From NCBI GenBank assembly GCA_963576475.1, contig OY754981.1, positions 24,575,411 through 24,639,410 of the forward strand: a DNA stretch of 64,000 nucleotides, read 5' to 3'. Positions 58,147-64,000 of this stretch are shown here, one piece after another. This stretch comes from Molanna angustata. Its lineage: Eukaryota; Arthropoda; Insecta; Trichoptera; Molannidae. The position numbers and the translations under genes are program-made. Position 1 is the first letter of the stretch. The number at the start of each line of letters is the position of its first letter. The notes beneath the pieces are model-generated. The model was not told the DNA's origin. It made no database searches and saw only the letters and a program-made list of their open reading frames with translations.

Positions 58147-58863
58147 TGCCAAATACAAGATCAGAGTTGAAAGGCTGCAAAAGAAATTTCTCAGATATCT
58201 TGACTTTCGTGCGCACAGAGACCACATTAGTTACTCTGATTCCTTAAAGCATTACAAAATTACATCACTCGAGAGCCGCAGAACTATAGCAGATGTTATA
58301 TTTTTATTCAAAATGGCAAACTCAACGGTTGACTGCCCTGATCTGCTAGAACGCTTGACTCTGAGAGTGCCAACAAGACCGACTAGACTGACTGACCTAC
58401 TTTACCTCCCCATTTGTAACACTAATGCCAGACAGAATTCTTTCATATACCGCACTTCCCATTTTTATAACTCCAACATTAGTGATGCAGACCTTTTTAA
58501 CTCCCCATTGATTATGGTAAAGAATAGATTATTAAGTACTCTAATATAATCCTAGATACTCATGCTGATAAGTTGGGTTCATCACATAAAAGTTCACACA
58601 TATCCTCATACACTCCCACACACACCCACACATACACATACTCACACACACACACTCCCCACTCACATGTCACATATCTGATTATAACTGTTTTCTTTTT
58701 TTCTCCTACACTACATAAATATATAAATGGTAATAATGTATACATGTAAGTGATGCTGGGCATGCTAATTTTTTTTTATATTTGTATCACCTGTATATTT
58801 TGTCCAGTTATTGTTTGTATACTTTGTTTAAAATAAAATAAAAATAAAATAAAATAAAATAAA
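58147..58863 (+). pseudogene. LINE C-terminal fragment and 3' UTR
   Basis: An open frame from about 58147 to 58549 encodes KIRVERLQKKFLRYLDFRAH then YSDSLKHYKITSLESRRTIA, DVIFLFKMANSTVDCPDLLE, RLTLRVPTRPTRLTDL and NARQNSFIYRTSHFYNS. This is the C-terminal domain of a jockey/CR1-type LINE with no stop, so the copy is young. The 3' UTR has a CA-rich stretch (58600-58660) and ends in an (AAATA)n tail. 5'-truncated. Confidence 0.85.
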
Positions 58864-59004
58864 TATTGTGATGTTTTTCAAACAGCTATGTTCAATTCGA
58901 TCGAACGAAAAGTAGTTTCTTTAGGAATATCCTGCTGTAATGCATATTGTGATGTCAATTCTTAATGCAAACAAGAATATATTTTTTTAATAATATAATA
59001 ATAA

Positions 59005-59200
59005 TAAACACTTCTTTGGATCCTGCACAAGTGGCGAGTTTATTGGCATATGGCAATTTCTTACTAACTAACTCACCAGTGTTGTTTCCAGCTCAGTGAA
59101 GCAATATTAGCGTGAGAAATTAATTTAAATAACTTTCTCCTCTACTGGGGATCGAAGCCAGGACGCCCGCACAGAAACCAACTGTGCCACGGCGGTCGAC
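59005..59200 (-). mobile_element. SINE-1 copy
   Basis: The minus strand starts GTCGACCGCCGTGGCACAGT, TGGTTTCTGTGCGGGCGTCC, TGGCTTCGATCCCC, AGTAGAGGAGAAAG, then TTAGTAAGAAATTGCCATAT, GCCAATAAACTCGCCACTTG, with an (ATT)n tail. A short deletion lies in the anticodon region compared with the copy at 55503. Confidence 0.8.
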
Positions 59201-59447
59201 ATGTTTATGTTTTATAAATAACGATGTTCAATTTCTTTGGGAATATTGTGATATAGATATGCATTTTATGATATCACTTTAACAAAAATATATTTTGTCC
59301 AAACATCTACTCGTATTTTCTATTCGTTTGAACGAAAAGCGGTTTCATCGGGAGTATTTTATAGTCCTCTCGCAACAAAGCAACATGAGTATGGTCTTTT
59401 TGTGATGGAAAGGTTGTTTTTTTAAATGTATGTATGTATTAACTGTG

Positions 59448-59735
59448 AGGCACCGGCTTAGAATAGTGCTTCCACTCTTTTCTATTATTGTTTTCGAGTG
59501 TCCCGTAAGAGCCGGGTAATCGAAAATACAACAGGCAACAATAACATCTCACATAGTTCAGCAATGAGGTTCACCACCCATTCTGAATATAGTGCCTTTT
59601 TAGGTGAGACGAGATTGGTATACACAGATATGTTGTGCTCCCTTTTATAAGGCAATGCACACCCGCACACCTTTCGCTGGTTACCCCACATTGTGGGATA
59701 TGCCGTGATGGTATGTATGTATGTATGTATATAGG
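59448..59735 (+). mobile_element. SINE-2 copy
   Basis: Starts GAGGCACCGGCTTAGAATAG, then TTTTCGAGTGTCCCGTAAGA, ACATCTCACATAGTTCAGCA, GGTTCACCACCCATTCTGAA, GGTTACCCCACATTGTGGGA and ends TATGCCGTGATGGTATGTAT with (GTAT)n. The tail is identical in layout to RTE-A. Confidence 0.8.
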
Positions 59736-59999
59736 TAAGCAGCGTTCATATCACAACAAATGTTATTATTATTATATACCTTGTGATGCATATTATAATA
59801 TCACTGCAATTAAAAATATATTATTTTAAAACAGCGATAGGTAGATACTCAATTCGCTCGAACGAGAAGTGGTTTATTCGGGAATACCTACTATGATGCA
59901 TACCTACCATATGCATTGTGTGATGACTTTATAATTTTAATATGCACATATGTGTATATATATTATTATTATTAAAGTATGATAAATATAGGTATTTGA

Positions 60000-61043
60000 T
60001 AATATTAAATTGGAATTGTACACTTTATGGGAGTTCTTTGTTGAAGTCGGTGAAGAATATTATAATATCTACTTACTAAATTAATATGGAATATATTTTG
60101 GTGTCATTGTTGGTAGCTTTGAACTATTCGTTAAGTTTGTTGATGCAAGTCCAAGGTACATGTGGGAATTGTATTAGTGTACCTATCTGGAATCGGAGGG
60201 GAGAGAAATTTGTCTTTAAGTATGTTGATTAGTGGGTGGCGGGGACACTGACTGGCAGATCTTGGTGAATGACGGGGTGATATTTTGGAAGGCGCTATAC
60301 TACCAGAGCTTCGCAGGAGATCGATGAGTTTTTTTTTTATTATTTACTAACAATTTAATTATTTTCTTTTGACGTAATAAGATGAGAATACATGAAAAAT
60401 TTAATATAAATTGGAAAATATAATCATTTTTAAACTATTTTGAATTTTCTTTCAAGTACAATTTGAATAAACATAATCTTATTTTAAACATTATAATCTA
60501 TTTGAAATTTTTCTATATTTTATTAATTTTATATTTGAAGTATTGTGTTTTTATAACTGACAGAGTGAAATGAAGTAAACTTGTATAATCCTAATTCCAT
60601 AAAAATTGTGTGCATGTAGAATTTAGTGATTCATAAATTATTTCTTTATTTAAATTACTAATAGCATTATAATACTAACAAAACTCAATAACTCCTTTCC
60701 TATAAATGCATGTTAAATTGATAAGTTATCCTATCTCGTAGAAAATTAATAAGTATTATTTCCTGTCCTTAATACCAGTATTTTATTTATCGACTATCGT
60801 GGTAAAATACTTCACTAATCTAATATAATACTAATCTAATTTACCAAGTCCTTCTACCTTTGATGTCTCAAAAGACATAACCAACTGACCATTGGTTCCT
60901 TTCTTCGAATTACTTCATATATCGTTTATTTATTTGTTTATTTGTCATATAGATAAATAAATGAATAAATGAACACTAGAGTTGTGGGGTTATCGATATT
61001 TCAAAGGGTCGAAATGTCCCTATCGCAGCTGAAGTATGTTGGA
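60000..61043. other. no recognisable gene
   Basis: AT-rich; a short G-rich piece at 60190-60330 has no recognisable coding content. Confidence 0.4.
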
Positions 61044-62589
<1,546 letters not shown>

Positions 62590-62800
62590 CAATTGGTATA
62601 GCATATTGTGATGATACTTCTTAAAGCAAACAAGAATATGCTTTTTTAAAACAACGATGTTCAATTCGTTCGAGTGAAAAGCGGCTTCGTCCGCAATATT
62701 GTATTAGAGTTTAGCATATTGTGATATCACTTTTTCATGCAATCAAAATATGTTTTTTTTTTTAAACGAAAACTGATTTTAGGAATATTGTGATATTATA
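62590..62800 (+). repeat. satellite units, second block
   Basis: AGCATATTGTGATGATACTT, AAAGCAAACAAGAATATGCT, AACAACGATGTTCAATTCGT then CGAGTGAAAAGCGGCTTCGT, followed by a unit in which the core is deleted. Same family as 57956-59900. Confidence 0.65.
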
Positions 62801-62809
62801 TTTTATATT

Positions 62810-63535
62810 GTAATATATGTAATTTCATCCTGTATTCTCATGATTAAAGGAAATAATAATACCTTATTTACCAAAAAATATACAATACACAGAGAAAGAA
62901 ATCTACGTTCTAATGCTTATGATATAATTATTTGAAAAATAAATTTATACAATTCATCACAGATTGTTCCAGAACAGTTGTTACAAAATACATAATATTT
63001 AATATAAAATGGATCATTTAATACTTTATTTTATTTTTTTTACAATGATACATTCTTAACTGTAAATATAATGAAATAATTACTTATCTAGTAAATAACA
63101 TAGCGCTTAAAATTTTCCTGAATCATATATTACAAAGCCAATAAATAAATCCTTGATATAATTTTAAAAATGTAAGTTTCATAAAAATTCATGTCTCATC
63201 AATGGACGGATAATTATGAATAATTTTTCTATTATATAAGGTACAAAGTCGATGTGTGAGTAAAATCACCTCAAGTGCTGTTGATTTTTATTCCGGTGGT
63301 AAGTGGAACTATGAAGTAGCCGTTTCGTCCTTTGGAGATTTTTCTATCGCGGATTCTGTATATTAAAATATAAAAATAAATATTTTATAAATAAAAGAAC
63401 AGAATAAGAAATACATTGAACTGATACGCAAATTTATTTATCAATTCTATTATGATTAAAATTATTGTTAAATTTATTAAGAAATATGTTAAAAAGATTT
63501 TAAGTACCTATTTTATATAATATCGATTTTTTTTA
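62810..63535. other. no recognisable gene
   Basis: AT-rich noncoding sequence. Confidence 0.4.
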
Positions 63536-63700
63536 TTTAACTATTGAATTTACGGCACAAATTGCCTTTTACATACTACTAGTATTAAAATACACATACT
63601 TATTGAAAATAACAACATAGAATAATAAAAAAAACATTTAAATCACTTGGTAAATATAAAACTACATAAAAAACAAACAAAAAAATATATACATCTTAAT
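63536..63700 (-). mobile_element. LINE 3' end, tail type K
   Basis: The minus strand shows TATGTAAAAGGCAATTTGTG and CCGTAAATTCAATAG, like the copy at 35700-35760. Coding sequence not recognised. Confidence 0.45.
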
Positions 63701-63892
63701 TGAAAAGAAAAGGGAAAAGTAATTAAAAAATATAAATATATATATAATATGAACTCATAAAAAACCTATAAATTAATGAGATGATAAAAATATGCAAATA
63801 TGTATTTATGTTTGGACAGCAGAAAAATGTCACTCAACTGAGAATATTTATGTATTTACAATATTATATATAGTTAGACGCTGAAATTTCAC

Positions 63893-64000
63893 ATGAATAT
63901 GGGAACATTGGATTGCATAACATTGCATATGAATATGGGAACATTGGATTGCATAACATTGCACATGAATATGGGAACATGTGATTACATAACATTGCAT
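63893..64000 (+). repeat. 36-bp tandem repeat, three copies to the window edge
   Basis: Units start at 63893, 63929 and 63965, each ATGAATATGGGAACATTGGA then TTGCATAACATTGCAY. Copies 1 and 2 are nearly identical; copy 3 has a few changes. It probably continues beyond the window. Confidence 0.95.

Larger units (their letters stand above)
57956..59900 (+). repeat. shredded satellite with palindromic core
   Basis: Units share TGTTCAATTCGNTCGAACGA, AAAGYGGTTTCTTYGGGAAT, ATTGTGATATAATGCATATT and AACAAGAATATATTTTTTTA. Cores start at 57963, 58895, 59322 and 59852; a core-deleted unit is at about 59223. A LINE (58147-58863) and two SINEs (59005 and 59448) split the array. Another block lies at 62590-62800. 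Confidence 0.7.

Overview
The window is AT-rich animal nuclear DNA, almost certainly from an insect. The evidence is GT-AG introns, two conserved nuclear genes (a tRNA m1A58 methyltransferase subunit and Mediator subunit 24), and many non-LTR retrotransposons, tRNA-derived SINEs, palindromic MITEs, a mariner remnant and a P-like element with a THAP domain. I cannot assign the insect order from sequence alone. There are no bacterial-type operons, no CRISPR array and no credible stand-alone tRNA or rRNA gene.

The host genes sit at 44.3-49.7 kb. TRMT61A-like exons lie on the minus strand (four exons, 46147 down to 44301; the last exon or exons were not found). MED24 lies on the plus strand as one uninterrupted reading frame (46693-49656). 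They are head to head, about 0.5 kb apart, and probably share a bidirectional promoter. The rest of the window is repeats and decayed intergenic sequence.

Repeats by region. 0-17 kb: a 325-bp tandem array, decayed RTE-like LINE 3' ends, three tRNA-derived or tail-sharing SINE families, a palindromic MITE split by a LINE fragment, a 391-bp fold-back element, a 326-bp MITE and a mariner remnant. 17.5-21.1 kb: a complete LINE (17783-21051) in a 70-bp minisatellite, bounded by a perfect 12-bp target-site duplication, with one in-frame stop in an otherwise intact 1034-residue ORF. 21-30 kb: SINEs, MITEs and RTE remnants in gene-poor sequence. 30.2-32.8 kb: a 2.6-kb transposon with 65-bp terminal inverted repeats that encodes only a spliced THAP DNA-binding protein. 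33-43 kb: LINE-J, RTE and MITE insertions, some nested, and a 5'-truncated LINE with an open 510-codon reverse transcriptase (41587-43119). 50-64 kb: more SINEs and LINE ends, a shredded satellite with a palindromic core, a 260-bp (TA)n run and a 36-bp tandem repeat reaching the window edge.

Names used here: LINE-J ends in a TTGCC-TAAT-GGCAA hairpin followed by CCCGCC. RTE-A ends in AYPVRDMA-stop plus (TATG)n. RTE-B ends in LAQDRDEF and (AAG)n. SINE-1 shares its tail with LINE-J. SINE-2 shares its tail with RTE-A. SINE-3 has a tRNA-like head (GCCTTCGTAGCTCAGTTGG type). SINE-T has a Thr-tRNA-like head. These are working labels, not database names.
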